Notes: generated by a model not told the origin, from the letters alone. 64,000 nucleotides of DNA from Candidatus Thorarchaeota archaeon (GCA_029855935.1 JAGSHN010000012.1:62001-126000), one strand, 5' to 3'; shown: positions 17,008-25,388, numbered from the stretch's first letter. Numbers and translations are program-made.

Positions 17008-18054
17008 CTACCTCTGGATGAGCCCGTATCCGTAGGCTGGGTCCCATCCGGACGGGCCAAGATCCAGTGCGGTGCTGTGGAGATATCCACGAATCGTGTT
17101 GGTTCCCGTGTCGTCAAAGGTGCCGACGGGCATCTTCCCGTTTATGGCAATGATAAGGGCCACGAGTCCGGCCACGTGGGGGCAGGCCATCGATGTGCCC
17201 GAGAGGGTATCATAGCCGCCACCCTTGTAGGTGCTGTAGATTCCGACACCTGGGGCCGTGACCTCGACGTACGACCCGGTGTTCGAGAACGACGCCACCG
17301 CGTCATCCTTGTTGGTTGCACCAACAGCAATGACCTCTGCGTACGCGGCCGGGTAGGAGATCTCCTCGGTGGAGGGGTCTCCGTCACCCTCATTGCCTGC
17401 TGCAGCGACGAGTACAATACCCATGTTGTAGGCATGGATGATCGCGTCGTGGACCTCTGTGGGCGCGGATGAGGCTCCCAGGCTCATGCTGATGACATCG
17501 GCATCATCAGCTGTGCCCTCGATGCCATCAGGACCCTGACAGGCAAGGTAGATTCCTGTCACAAGGTCGCTCCAGTCACCTCTGCCTCCGTTGCCGAGGA
17601 CCTTGATAGCGTATATCTCGACGTTGGCGTACATTCCCACGACGCCATTGCCATCGCGAACAGCTCCAATGGTACCTGCGACGTGAGTGCCGTGTCCGTT
17701 CTTGTCATCGGCGCTTCTGCCACCAGTCGCATCGACGGTCCACTTGATGTTTGAGACAAGATCCGGATGGTCAAGGTCTATCCCAGTGTCGAGGATAGCG
17801 ACTTGGACCTTCGTTGTGGGCTGGTCTCCGTCATAGTTCCCATTGAACACTCTCTCGATGCCCCACGGCGTCTCGGGGTCGTTGTCTTGCCACGGGTATG
17901 TTGTTTCGTCGCCTCCACCCGGCCCCGCCCAGGGCGGTGGTCCGACTAGGGCGACGAACCCTTTGTGCTTCGGAGTCACTGCAAACGCTGCCACCGGGAA
18001 GGTGGACACAGCGAAGAGAAGCAGGATCAATCCGGCGAGGGTCTTAGTCTTCAC
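17008..18054 (-). CDS. Secreted subtilisin-like serine protease
   Basis: About 348 aa, family S8. The signal peptide (TLAGLILLLFAVSTFPVAAFA core) is followed by a very short pro-region and the catalytic domain. The triad is visible: Asp in AILDTGIDLDHPD, His in NGHGTHVAGT and Ser in SGTSMACPHVAG. The oxyanion Asn is in AAAGNEGDG. The C-terminus stops just after the domain, so there is no membrane anchor and the enzyme is probably released or held loosely. GTG 18054 is preferred because GGTGA ends 6 bases before it; GTG 18066 is the longer option. It is divergent from a small secreted protein across a striking inverted repeat. Confidence 0.92.
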   Translation of the reverse strand: MKTKTLAGLILLLFAVSTFPVAAFAVTPKHKGFVALVGPPPWAGPGGGDETTYPWQDNDPETPWGIERVFNGNYDGDQPTTKVQVAILDTGIDLDHPDLVSNIKWTVDATGGRSADDKNGHGTHVAGTIGAVRDGNGVVGMYANVEIYAIKVLGNGGRGDWSDLVTGIYLACQGPDGIEGTADDADVISMSLGASSAPTEVHDAIIHAYNMGIVLVAAAGNEGDGDPSTEEISYPAAYAEVIAVGATNKDDAVASFSNTGSYVEVTAPGVGIYSTYKGGGYDTLSGTSMACPHVAGLVALIIAINGKMPVGTFDDTGTNTIRGYLHSTALDLGPSGWDPAYGYGLIQR

Positions 18055-18133
18055 TTTCTCTCTCACCTGTCAAAGGAGTCTGTCCGTCATTCGGCTGACA
18101 GACTGCTCTCCAAGTGCCCTGCCACCTAATAAA

Positions 18134-18186
18134 TATTGGGTGAATTCTATAACCTACTTGGTGTAGAGTATATATTTCACCCAATA
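18134..18186. promoter_or_regulatory. Divergent operator candidate: 11-bp inverted repeat
   Basis: TATTGGGTGAA at 18134-18144 and its exact reverse complement TTCACCCAATA at 18176-18186 are separated by 31 bases. The left arm overlaps the minus-strand TATA candidate (AATATTTATTA) of the protease gene. The pair lies between the protease and the small secreted protein at 18305. Confidence 0.5.
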
Positions 18187-18274
18187 GTCTGGGATACGTT
18201 CGTCGCAACACTCTGATAGAGTTCCATCATCCCATCTCTCAGCGGGTCAAGTCTTAACTCATAGGCTCACAGAG

Positions 18275-18282
18275 TTTATATA
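18275..18282 (+). promoter_or_regulatory. TATA box (TTTATATA)
   Basis: A textbook archaeal TATA box. A transcript start 26 bases on would fall at about 18301-18305, right at the start codons of the next gene, so the mRNA is probably leaderless. Confidence 0.7.
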
Positions 18283-18304
18283 GAATGTCGTCAGACCGTC
18301 CGTG

Positions 18305-18796
18305 ATGGTCATGGCCCGGCGTAATCTCATCTCCATTCTTCTCCTCTCCGTCCTGATCATAGCCGCATCATCGACTGTTGCCTATGCCTCAAGTGTCACA
18401 GTCCGGAGCAGTAATAGACAGGTCTCTGTCACGCTCTCAATTGTGGAGGCATTCTATACGGATGCGGACGGGGACGGATACGAGGACGACGTTGTCGGTT
18501 ATTTCGACATCTTTCTGGGCGGCCGACAGCGCTACACAATGGACATCTCTCCGGCATTGACTCTGCCCTCTGGAGAGTCCTACACCTACCTCTACACGGT
18601 CAACACCCGTCTGTCGACACTACACTGTACGATGTACTTCTACGACCACGCGCTGGAGAGCGGAAACTACACATTCAGTGTTGATATCGTGCTGTATACG
18701 GGTGGTGTTGCTGCAGGGCAGACCCACTACTCCTTCGACCCACCGGGCGGATCTGGCGATGCAGATCCGTGCGGCTTCCTTGTCGTGAGCGCCTGA
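18305..18796 (+). CDS. Small secreted protein with one calcium-type loop
   Basis: About 163 aa. It has a signal peptide (hydrophobic core SILLLSVLIIAASSTVAYA) and a beta-rich ectodomain. One loop reads DADGDGYEDD, like a single thrombospondin-3/dockerin calcium loop. There is no C-terminal anchor. The start is at ATG 18305 or ATG 18311; GTG 18302 is also in frame. It is divergent from the subtilisin and could be its substrate, inhibitor or partner, but no sequence motif proves that. Confidence 0.7.
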   Translation: MVMARRNLISILLLSVLIIAASSTVAYASSVTVRSSNRQVSVTLSIVEAFYTDADGDGYEDDVVGYFDIFLGGRQRYTMDISPALTLPSGESYTYLYTVNTRLSTLHCTMYFYDHALESGNYTFSVDIVLYTGGVAAGQTHYSFDPPGGSGDADPCGFLVVSA

Positions 18797-18883
18797 CACT
18801 CCTCCTCGTGACGCGAGTCAGCTCGGTCCGTGGAATGCCGCAGTCCTGAGGGCTTTGGGGGGCCAAGACGGGGTGAAACAACA

Positions 18884-19993
18884 ATGCCACTATCACAGCT
18901 TGACCTAAAGATACTGCATCTAATCGAACTGAGGCCCACAATCTCAGTTCAGGAACTGGCAAAGATGACCGGTGTGAGCTGGATCACAGCCAATCGTCAC
19001 ATCAAGAAGCTGAGAGAGGACCGTGTTCTGTCAGACCCTGTCGCAGTGTTCAATCCCGACCGACTGGGCCTCGAACGTCACGTTGTTTTTCTAGAGGCGA
19101 CAGGAGAGTCTGGTCTGCAGGCGCTTGAGATTGCATGCGATGTCCATCCCTATACTCACTACAGGTCACGGGTGTACGGCCCGTATCCCGGGCTCTTTGT
19201 CCAGTTTGACATTCCTCCCGTAGGTGCCACCCTACTGCAGGAGTTTCTCGACGAGCTGGCAGGAATGGGGCACGGTCAGGTCCGTGTCTCTCGTAGGAGT
19301 TCGGGTTTCAGGGCGTCGACCATCCCGAGCCTCACACTGTTCGACCCCAAGACGATGACGTGGCACTATGACTGGACTAAGTGGACCGAGCAGATAGGGC
19401 GCCTATCCCCGAGGCTCGAGCGCCCTGGGGTCTCTCGTGGTGCGGATCAACGCCTCAACCTCACTGAGGCCGACCTTGGAATCTTGCGCGAGCTCACCTC
19501 GAACGCCAATCTCAATCAGGCGATTCTCCAGAAGATGTTCTCCCTATCACAGAGCACGGTGAGTAGAAAGGTCATCTCCATCCGCGAGCGGTTCATCGAG
19601 TCCGTCCGTGCTCAGATTGACCGGTCCCGGTTCGACATCACGTCCACCAAGATGTTCTACAGCGAGAACGTCGACGATGCCACCCGAGCCCGGCTCTTCA
19701 ATGCATTCTCTCTTGACACTGCCCCGCCGTTCCCGATGTCCATCGACCTGCTCGATGATGGCGGTGTCCTGTTGTGGGGGCGGATGCCACCCTCTCACGA
19801 GCACAATCTGTTCTACGCGCTGTGGCGGTACCTGCATAACCTTCAGGTGTTCACGATGGACACAGTCCGCGACCACAGCCGCCTCTACTGGTTCTACCCG
19901 GCGAACTACGATGTCGAGTCCCAACAATGGAGATGCGACCGCACGTGGATGGTGGAGCAGCCCCTTGATGACCTGCGCAAGGCCCTGAAATAG
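18884..19993 (+). CDS. Two-headed Lrp/AsnC-like winged-helix regulator
   Basis: 369 aa. An N-terminal HTH of Lrp type (residues 1-55: LDLKILHLIELRPTISVQEL then TGVSWITANRHIKKL, read here in parts) is followed by an alpha/beta region with little similarity to the RAM domain. A second HTH sits at about 188-235 (ILRELTSNANLNQAILQ, then SLSQSTVSRKV). Two DNA-binding heads in one chain suggest it bridges two sites or two half-sites. ATG 18884 follows GGTGA by seven to eight bases; an earlier ATG at 18830 lacks this. Confidence 0.8.
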   Translation: MPLSQLDLKILHLIELRPTISVQELAKMTGVSWITANRHIKKLREDRVLSDPVAVFNPDRLGLERHVVFLEATGESGLQALEIACDVHPYTHYRSRVYGPYPGLFVQFDIPPVGATLLQEFLDELAGMGHGQVRVSRRSSGFRASTIPSLTLFDPKTMTWHYDWTKWTEQIGRLSPRLERPGVSRGADQRLNLTEADLGILRELTSNANLNQAILQKMFSLSQSTVSRKVISIRERFIESVRAQIDRSRFDITSTKMFYSENVDDATRARLFNAFSLDTAPPFPMSIDLLDDGGVLLWGRMPPSHEHNLFYALWRYLHNLQVFTMDTVRDHSRLYWFYPANYDVESQQWRCDRTWMVEQPLDDLRKALK

Positions 19994-20041
19994 GCATTCT
20001 CCGGTCCCTGTCTAAAGTATCATGACCGGACGGTGCCGAAG

Positions 20042-20072
20042 AAAAAGCGGGGTGGGGGCACGGAGGGCCCCC
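20042..20072 (-). terminator. Hairpin plus T-run terminator of thioferritin gene
   Basis: On the minus strand GGGGGC and GCCCCC (20054-20059 with 20067-20072) form a GC hairpin followed within nine bases by TTTTT (20042-20046). It lies 42 bases downstream of the thioferritin stop codon, between convergent genes. Confidence 0.55.
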
Positions 20073-20114
20073 AATTCCTAGGATGTGTCCCTGTGCGGGA
20101 CAACTGGTGTCAGC

Positions 20115-20666
20115 CTACCTCAGGAACTTGCTGACGAATGGCGAGGTCTCGCCGCGACGCATGAAGTGGCCCGACGGTCCCTCCCCGAGGAACTCTGAGA
20201 ACCACGACTCATGCTCAATCTCCTCGTGCAGGATGGCCACCACGAGCTCGTACGTCCTATGATCCTTTCCCGCCGTCATCTTTGCAAGCTGAGTGTAGCC
20301 CCTGACAGCACATCTCTCCGCCTCGACAAGGACCTTCAGAATCTCTCTGACATCCGTCGGGTCCTCGGGGAGCAGGGCGGGTGGGCAGGCGGACATGTCG
20401 TGGAACTCCTTCATGTCCTGTGGGAGCTCGCCTCCAAGCTCGTATATCCGTGGTACCAGTGCCTCGAAGTGATTTCTGTCCTCGACTCTCGCGACCTCTG
20501 CTATCTCCTTGAGTCCCTCTCCCTCAAGTCCTATGAGGTGGACTCTGAGAATTGTGTAGTAGTAGTACGTCGTCAGCTCGGCTGAGGCATTCTTGATCAA
20601 CAGCCTGAGGAGCTTGTCCAGGTCGACCCCGGCATTCTCCACCATCTCTCTTGCTACTCGCGCCAT
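20115..20666 (-). CDS. Thioferritin (DPSL, Dps-like ferritin)
   Basis: 183-aa four-helix ferritin-like protein. Diiron ligands are visible as Glu30, Glu62 with His66 (VEDRNHFE), Glu117 and the EExxH in HEEIEHESW (147-155). Cys94 and Cys119, 25 residues apart, match the cysteine pair that defines the archaeal DPSL or thioferritin group, which uses hydrogen peroxide to oxidise iron and protects DNA. It is transcribed away from a Fur-family regulator, with candidate operators between. GGTGA precedes the ATG. It is very likely induced by peroxide or iron. Confidence 0.85.
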   Translation of the reverse strand: MARVAREMVENAGVDLDKLLRLLIKNASAELTTYYYYTILRVHLIGLEGEGLKEIAEVARVEDRNHFEALVPRIYELGGELPQDMKEFHDMSACPPALLPEDPTDVREILKVLVEAERCAVRGYTQLAKMTAGKDHRTYELVVAILHEEIEHESWFSEFLGEGPSGHFMRRGETSPFVSKFLR

Positions 20667-20675
20667 TCTATCACC

Positions 20676-20712
20676 TTACTTCTATCTCGAAGTAACTTCT
20701 ATATAATAGTTT
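20676..20712. promoter_or_regulatory. Divergent promoter with two Fur/PerR-like palindromes
   Basis: A perfect inverted repeat TTACTTC-N6-GAAGTAA (20676-20695) sits where the thioferritin transcript should start. Next to it, an 18-bp imperfect palindrome AACTTCTATATAATAGTT (20694-20711, 14 of 18 positions symmetric) covers the minus-strand TATA box. The plus-strand TATA (TTATAT, 20725-20730) puts the regulator's transcript start at about its GTG. Confidence 0.6.
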
Positions 20713-20753
20713 CTACACATATCCTTATATTCAGCCGGTTCCAGTCCTCTGCT

Positions 20754-21158
20754 GTGATCGCCCAACTCAAGAGACATGGACTACGGCTCACGCCGCAGAG
20801 AATGGCCATACTACGCACGCTAGAGGAGATAGGTCATCATCATCCCTCCTTCTCCCAAGTCTGTTCCGCGGTTCAGAGCGACCATCCCAACATCAGTCAG
20901 TCGACCATACTGAAGAACCTCGAGGCCTTTGAGAGGATTGGCATCCTACGCAGCTTTCACTATCGTGGTGAGACCCGATACGAGCTCAACCCTGCGCCGC
21001 ACGTCAATCTGATTCGTGAGGACGGTGCAATAGTCGATATCGAAGATGATGCCATCAGGGGCCTGCTTGTCAAACTCCAGAGGGCTGTGGCAGAGAGAGT
21101 CGGCGCCGACGTGGATCGCATCCTCATAATCGCTGAGACTGAGCAGAACAGAGGCTGA
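20754..21158 (+). CDS. Fur-family regulator lacking the structural zinc cysteines
   Basis: 134 aa. The N-terminal winged helix (about residues 1-77: LTPQRMAILRTL, then SQSTILKNLEAFERIGIL) is typical of Fur/PerR. In the dimerisation domain the usual H-x-H-xx-C-xx-C segment reads PHVNLIREDGAIVDIE: one histidine (His83) remains and both cysteines are gone; the second C-terminal CxxC is absent too. Metal sensing must therefore use fewer ligands or a different chemistry. The probable target is the adjacent thioferritin gene and itself. The start is GTG 20754, probably leaderless. Confidence 0.85.
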   Translation: MIAQLKRHGLRLTPQRMAILRTLEEIGHHHPSFSQVCSAVQSDHPNISQSTILKNLEAFERIGILRSFHYRGETRYELNPAPHVNLIREDGAIVDIEDDAIRGLLVKLQRAVAERVGADVDRILIIAETEQNRG

Positions 21159-21236
21159 GTGCGGTGTCGCGTGGACTTCCCAATCCTTAAGTGGTTTCAC
21201 GATAATATGTTCTGTTGACTATTGAGGTGAAACTTA

Positions 21237-21482
21237 GTGCAGGTGAGAAAGAGGGACGGTTCTCTCGAGGCATTTATGCCTGAGAAGATCGTCGTCAGTG
21301 CTGTGAAGGCGGGCGCACCCTACGAGGTCGCCCGTGAGATTGCGAGTTCCTTCAAGGCGTCATCGGATGTCGTTGACACGCCCAGCATCCGCGAGTACGT
21401 CCTCAGCGAGCTCAAGTCACGTGGTCACACGTCTGTTGTCAGTAGCTGGGAGAGCTATGACAAGGAGAAGCGCAAATCATAG
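21237..21482 (+). CDS. Stand-alone ATP-cone domain protein
   Basis: 81 aa, consisting only of an ATP-cone: VRKRDGSLEAFMPEKIVVSAVKAGAPYEVAREIA in parts (VRKRDG, PEKI, KAGAP). This nucleotide-binding regulatory domain usually caps ribonucleotide reductases or the repressor NrdR; a free copy has neither the catalytic barrel nor the zinc ribbon. It may act in trans on a reductase or as a nucleotide-sensing adaptor. GTG 21237 has GAGGTGA at 21224-21230. The C-terminal tail is short and charged. Confidence 0.78.
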   Translation: MQVRKRDGSLEAFMPEKIVVSAVKAGAPYEVAREIASSFKASSDVVDTPSIREYVLSELKSRGHTSVVSSWESYDKEKRKS

Positions 21483-21809
21483 ACATCGGATACACTGATC
21501 GCAAACGATAACCATAGAGTGCATAGTAACCGGGCACCACAGAGAGAGGCGAGCGGACTAGATGCCGTGCGCCTCTCGACTATTGCTTTTCTACTGTTTC
21601 TCGTTCGTACTGTTTGCCTGCAGGGAGCAGTTTCACTATCGTATACGTGACGCTCTTGTCTGCCCGGCTCAGATCTGTTCTCTGTGATGATACATTCTCG
21701 CGAGGGCGGGCTCTGTCAGCCTGCTACTGCGTTACTGTTCGCAGGAAACACCTTGCAAGCCTCGTGCGAAGGAGGACCAGACTGTTGCCAACGGCCCGAC
21801 CGTTCATTC
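21483..21809. other. 327-base non-coding gap
   Basis: Between the ATP-cone gene and iorB, which point toward each other. I see no convincing coding frame or RNA gene. The only structure noted is an 8-bp stem at 21544-21577. Confidence 0.5.
21544..21577 (+). terminator. Hairpin after ATP-cone gene
   Basis: GAGAGGCG (21544-21551) pairs perfectly with CGCCTCTC (21570-21577) over an 18-base loop, followed by a T-rich stretch with TTTT. Possible 3' end signal. Confidence 0.4.
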
Positions 21810-22427
21810 TTACTCTCGGAGGCAACTCGCCCCCGCCTTGAGTCCAAGCTCGAAGGCACGAGAGTTGGCGTCACGTGTCTTTGGCGGCACAAGTGCTAGG
21901 ACAGCCTCGCGGACCTTTTCCACGGGGATTGGAAAGTCCTCACAGGCACAGGCTGCACCCACAAGAACGGAGTTCTCAGTCCTCGGATTGCCAGCCTTCA
22001 TCGCCAGCCCGAGTGAGTCAAGCACCACCACCCTGCTCGTCACGGTCCTGACCCGCTCCTCTATCATCTCCAGCGTGACGTAGTTCCTCTCCTTATCGGC
22101 AATCAGCTCTGCTGTCTCGATGGGTGAGGGCATCACTCTGTTACTCATGATGACGACGCCATCATCTCTCAGGTATTCGATGTATCTGAGGGCCTCCGTC
22201 GCCTCCATTGCAATCATCATATCGGCCGTGCCGTACGGAATGATTGGGGAGATGGGCTCTCCAACTCTAAAGTGGACATAGATTGAGCCACTGCGCTGGG
22301 ACAGACCGTGCTGCTCTCCTGTCATTACCTCGAGGCCAGCGTCGACTGCCGCCTTACCCAAGATGGATGAGAGGAGCATCAGGCCTTGGCCACCCACCCC
22401 GGTGAAGATTATATTGTACGTCTTCAT
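21810..22427 (-). CDS. iorB: Indolepyruvate:ferredoxin oxidoreductase, beta subunit
   Basis: 205 aa. The N-terminal glycine motif GVGGQGLMLLSSILGKAA and QHGLSQRSGSIYVHFR are the hallmarks of the gamma-type 2-oxoacid:ferredoxin oxidoreductase subunit as found in IorB. With IorA it oxidatively decarboxylates aryl pyruvates from aromatic amino acids to aryl-acetyl-CoA and reduces ferredoxin. Its start codon overlaps the iorA stop by four bases (ATGA type), so the two are translationally coupled. Confidence 0.93.
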   Translation of the reverse strand: MKTYNIIFTGVGGQGLMLLSSILGKAAVDAGLEVMTGEQHGLSQRSGSIYVHFRVGEPISPIIPYGTADMMIAMEATEALRYIEYLRDDGVVIMSNRVMPSPIETAELIADKERNYVTLEMIEERVRTVTSRVVVLDSLGLAMKAGNPRTENSVLVGAACACEDFPIPVEKVREAVLALVPPKTRDANSRAFELGLKAGASCLRE

Positions 22428-24328
22428 TGCCTCACCTCCATCCTCCGCGGAGCATCAACAGGACAGACCTGTCGGCACTCAAGGCATCCATCGCACAGGT
22501 CCTGCTGGATGACCATCTTGCGGTCGCTCTCATCGATGACTATGGCCGGGCAGTAGAACTCCCTGATGCAGGCGTAGATGTTCCTGCATACCTCCTTGTC
22601 ATTGACACTCGGTACGATCTTCTCGCCACGCTTCTTCTTCTCGCGGTCACCGTAGAGTGCGCACTCGCGTCTTGAGATGATGACATTGAACCCCGGTCTC
22701 TGTATGGCCTCCATTATTGGCTTGACGCACTCGCGTGTCTCGTACGGGTCGATGATGGTGACAGAGTCTGCTCCAAGGGCCTCGAAGAATCTCTCCATGT
22801 TGATCTTTCTCGCTGGCGTGTGACCTGCGTCGTAGGTGCTGTTGGGGTTCGGTTGCTGACCAGTCATTGCGGTGACAGAGTTGTCGAGGACGAATAGTGT
22901 GACGTTCGAGTTATGATGAATCAGGTTGACGATTCCGGGCAGGGCGGCGTGATAGAGCGTCGAGTCGCCGACCATTGCAATGACCTTGTCCTCAAGAGCC
23001 ATCTCCATACCTGCGGAGAGGCCCACAGACGCACCCATAGCGAGCATCGAGTCGCTGAAGTTGTTCGGAGGCAGGAACGCCATCGAGTAGCAACCTATGT
23101 CGTTGTTGAAGACGATCTTGTCCCTTATCTTGAGTCTGGTGAGCGCCTGCCGGAATGCCCACAGAGTGCCTCTGTGCGGACAGCCGGGACAGAAGATTGG
23201 CGCCCTATCCGGAAGGACACCCTCCTTTGCTCTCTTGGCCCTCTCGAGAACGGCATCGTAGTCCACGCTGGTTTCCCGACCGAGCACACCCGCAAGGACA
23301 CGTTCGACAATTGGAACATTGTACTCCAGCATCTCAGGGAAGTGTCCGCTCCGCTTTCCAATGATGCGGACCGATGGGTTCGCGTCCTTTGCCAGTGCCG
23401 TGATGCGTGTCTCGAGAAACGGTGAGAGCTCCTCGACCACAATGACGGTGCTCACTCGTTTCAGGAAGTCTGCAATCTTCCTCTCGGGTAGCGGATAGAG
23501 TGTCCCGATCTTCAGCACTGGGAGGCTCACACCGAGGTTCCGCATTGCCTCTTTGACGTGGAGATAACAGACGCCGGCTGTTATTATGCCGACGTCGCCC
23601 TCGCCCTCATCGACCCGGTTGAACTCCGACTCCTCGAACTCCTCACGTATCCTCTTCACCTTCTCAAGGAGCCTGGCCTTCAGCTCGCGTGCGACTGCTC
23701 CGACGGTGAAGTAGCTGTCACGGACATCAGCCCATCTCTTCCTCTTGAACGGTGTGCGTTTCAGGTCGCCCAGGCGCACCATCCCCCGCTGATGATTGAC
23801 CCGTGTTGTGGTCCTCACGATGACGAGGGTTCTGTACCTCTCGGAGACCTCGAAGGCCCACTTGACCATGTCGTAGGCCTCCTGTGCGGTCGACGGTTCG
23901 ATCATAGGGACGTAGGCGGCCTCACCGAAGTATCTCCCGTCCTGCTCAGACTGTGATGAGTGTGCGTGCGGGTCGTCCGCGATCAGGCACACACAACCCG
24001 CTCTGAGTCCTGTGTACGCCATACTGAGCATAGAGTCGCTGGCGACGTTCATACCCACACTCTTCATCGAGGTGAACGACCTCATTCCCGCCATTGATGC
24101 GCCGGCCACGGTCTCGAGTGCAACCTTCTCGTTGATGGCCACATGCATCCTGAAGTCACCGAAGTGCGTCAGCACCTCGCTGAATGTATCCAGTATCTCT
24201 GAGGTGGGACTGCCCGGATACGCTGCGACAACCTTGACATCGGCCTCAAGCGCTGCTCGTACGACTGCCTCGTTCGTCAGCATCAGCGCTGGGCCGTGAT
24301 CCTCTCTCTTGACATCCTCCACTGTCAT
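22424..24328 (-). CDS. iorA: Indolepyruvate:ferredoxin oxidoreductase, alpha subunit
   Basis: 634 aa. Domains in order: pyrimidine-binding domain (AAYPGSPTSEI near the N-terminus), a middle transketolase-C-like part, the thiamine-diphosphate domain (FCPGCPHRG, GDSTLYHAALPG and LDNSVTAMTGQQPNP), then a ferredoxin tail. The tail's second cluster is complete (CDGCLECRQVCP), but the first reads C-x2-Ile-x2-C-x5-CP, so one expected cysteine is isoleucine. ATG 24328 is chosen because the TATA-like CAATACTTAATC (24374-24385, minus strand) lies too close to ATG 24373 for that codon to be in the transcript. Confidence 0.92.
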   Translation of the reverse strand: MTVEDVKREDHGPALMLTNEAVVRAALEADVKVVAAYPGSPTSEILDTFSEVLTHFGDFRMHVAINEKVALETVAGASMAGMRSFTSMKSVGMNVASDSMLSMAYTGLRAGCVCLIADDPHAHSSQSEQDGRYFGEAAYVPMIEPSTAQEAYDMVKWAFEVSERYRTLVIVRTTTRVNHQRGMVRLGDLKRTPFKRKRWADVRDSYFTVGAVARELKARLLEKVKRIREEFEESEFNRVDEGEGDVGIITAGVCYLHVKEAMRNLGVSLPVLKIGTLYPLPERKIADFLKRVSTVIVVEELSPFLETRITALAKDANPSVRIIGKRSGHFPEMLEYNVPIVERVLAGVLGRETSVDYDAVLERAKRAKEGVLPDRAPIFCPGCPHRGTLWAFRQALTRLKIRDKIVFNNDIGCYSMAFLPPNNFSDSMLAMGASVGLSAGMEMALEDKVIAMVGDSTLYHAALPGIVNLIHHNSNVTLFVLDNSVTAMTGQQPNPNSTYDAGHTPARKINMERFFEALGADSVTIIDPYETRECVKPIMEAIQRPGFNVIISRRECALYGDREKKKRGEKIVPSVNDKEVCRNIYACIREFYCPAIVIDESDRKMVIQQDLCDGCLECRQVCPVDAPRRMEVRQ

Positions 24329-24560
24329 CCTTCTGCCGCCTCTGAGGTTGGTCGGTCTAGATTCCCCCGCCACAGATTAAGTATTGTGATGTACACACGC
24401 TAGGTGAAACGGCAGAAGCAGGTAGGTGCCCGTAGTTCCTAAAGGCGAACAGCACGAGAGTTACGACCCGACAAAGGTTGGAGAATCAGACATAGTGTGC
24501 CCAGGGGCGTGCTATCCTGTTCTGAGAGAGATATAATGCTTTATTAGCACTAGCAGGTAC

Positions 24561-25388
24561 ATGGTTCTCCACATAGTTTCTGACATTGGTGGTGATGAGG
24601 TGAGGGTTAAAGGAGGTCGGTTGAAGAAGAACATCGAGATAGATGCCGGAGAGTGGGAATATGTTGAGATTCCGTGTAGGAGTGGCAGCACAATATACAT
24701 TGATGCCTATGAACTGGATGGAGAAACATTCAACGTGTACATTGTTCCTTCAGATGATGTCAAGCGTGCACCCATTCTTGGGACTGTGACGGAATTCGAT
24801 GAAACAAAGGCGCTCTGGTCTAAGGAAAAGGTACCAGAGATTAAGAAGAAGTACGTAGCAAAGGAACGGGATACACTTTACGTCTTTTTTGATAACTACC
24901 ATGCCAAGTCTAGGTACAAATCAATTGACATCGACATCCGAGTTGAGCATCCGCCGCTATCGGTGGGTGACGAACCGTTACGAGAGAGTATCGACATCGA
25001 TCCTGGCTATCTAGAAACGATTGAAATAGATGCCAAACAGGGTGACGTAATAAGAGTCTTTGGTCGCGTCACAAAAGGCAAAGACATCACAATCCACGTC
25101 CTGAGCAAGATCTACGAAACCCCTGACTACGTCCACATCGGCAAGTCGTACTATACAGCCGAGAAGATTGATGAGATTGACATAGACTATCAGTGTCGTA
25201 AAACCGAACCTCTCCTTGTGGTTCTAGACAATACATATTCTCGTCGAACAATGAAGACGGTTGATGTGTCAATTGTTGTCATACGGGGTGGCGAATCTGG
25301 AGCCGGTGAATGGGTTATCTGTCCTTTCTGCCAGCAGAAGAACCCTCTTGGCTCTACCGAATGCAGTAACTGCGGGGCGAGGCTATAG
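24561..25388 (+). CDS. Double GOLD-like beta-sandwich protein with zinc ribbon
   Basis: 275 aa in three parts. Two repeats of about 100 residues (25-128 and 141-241) each end alike: FFDNYHAKSRYKSIDIDI (109-126) and VLDNTYSRRTMKTVDVSI (221-238). This DN-x-Y-S-x-K-x-V ending resembles the last strands of the eukaryotic GOLD domain (p24 and Sec14-like proteins). A zinc ribbon follows (Cys254, Cys257, Cys268, Cys271). No signal peptide or membrane helix is visible, so it is probably cytosolic. Codons are visibly richer in A/T endings than in neighbours. TATA-like GATATAATG lies about 30 bases before the ATG. GOLD membership is my inference. Confidence 0.65.
   Translation: MVLHIVSDIGGDEVRVKGGRLKKNIEIDAGEWEYVEIPCRSGSTIYIDAYELDGETFNVYIVPSDDVKRAPILGTVTEFDETKALWSKEKVPEIKKKYVAKERDTLYVFFDNYHAKSRYKSIDIDIRVEHPPLSVGDEPLRESIDIDPGYLETIEIDAKQGDVIRVFGRVTKGKDITIHVLSKIYETPDYVHIGKSYYTAEKIDEIDIDYQCRKTEPLLVVLDNTYSRRTMKTVDVSIVVIRGGESGAGEWVICPFCQQKNPLGSTECSNCGARL

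Noticed and set aside
21614-21899. Short plus-strand frames in the 327-base gap
   Set aside because: They run into the antisense of iorB, have no start signal and are rich in Cys/Arg as expected for noise.
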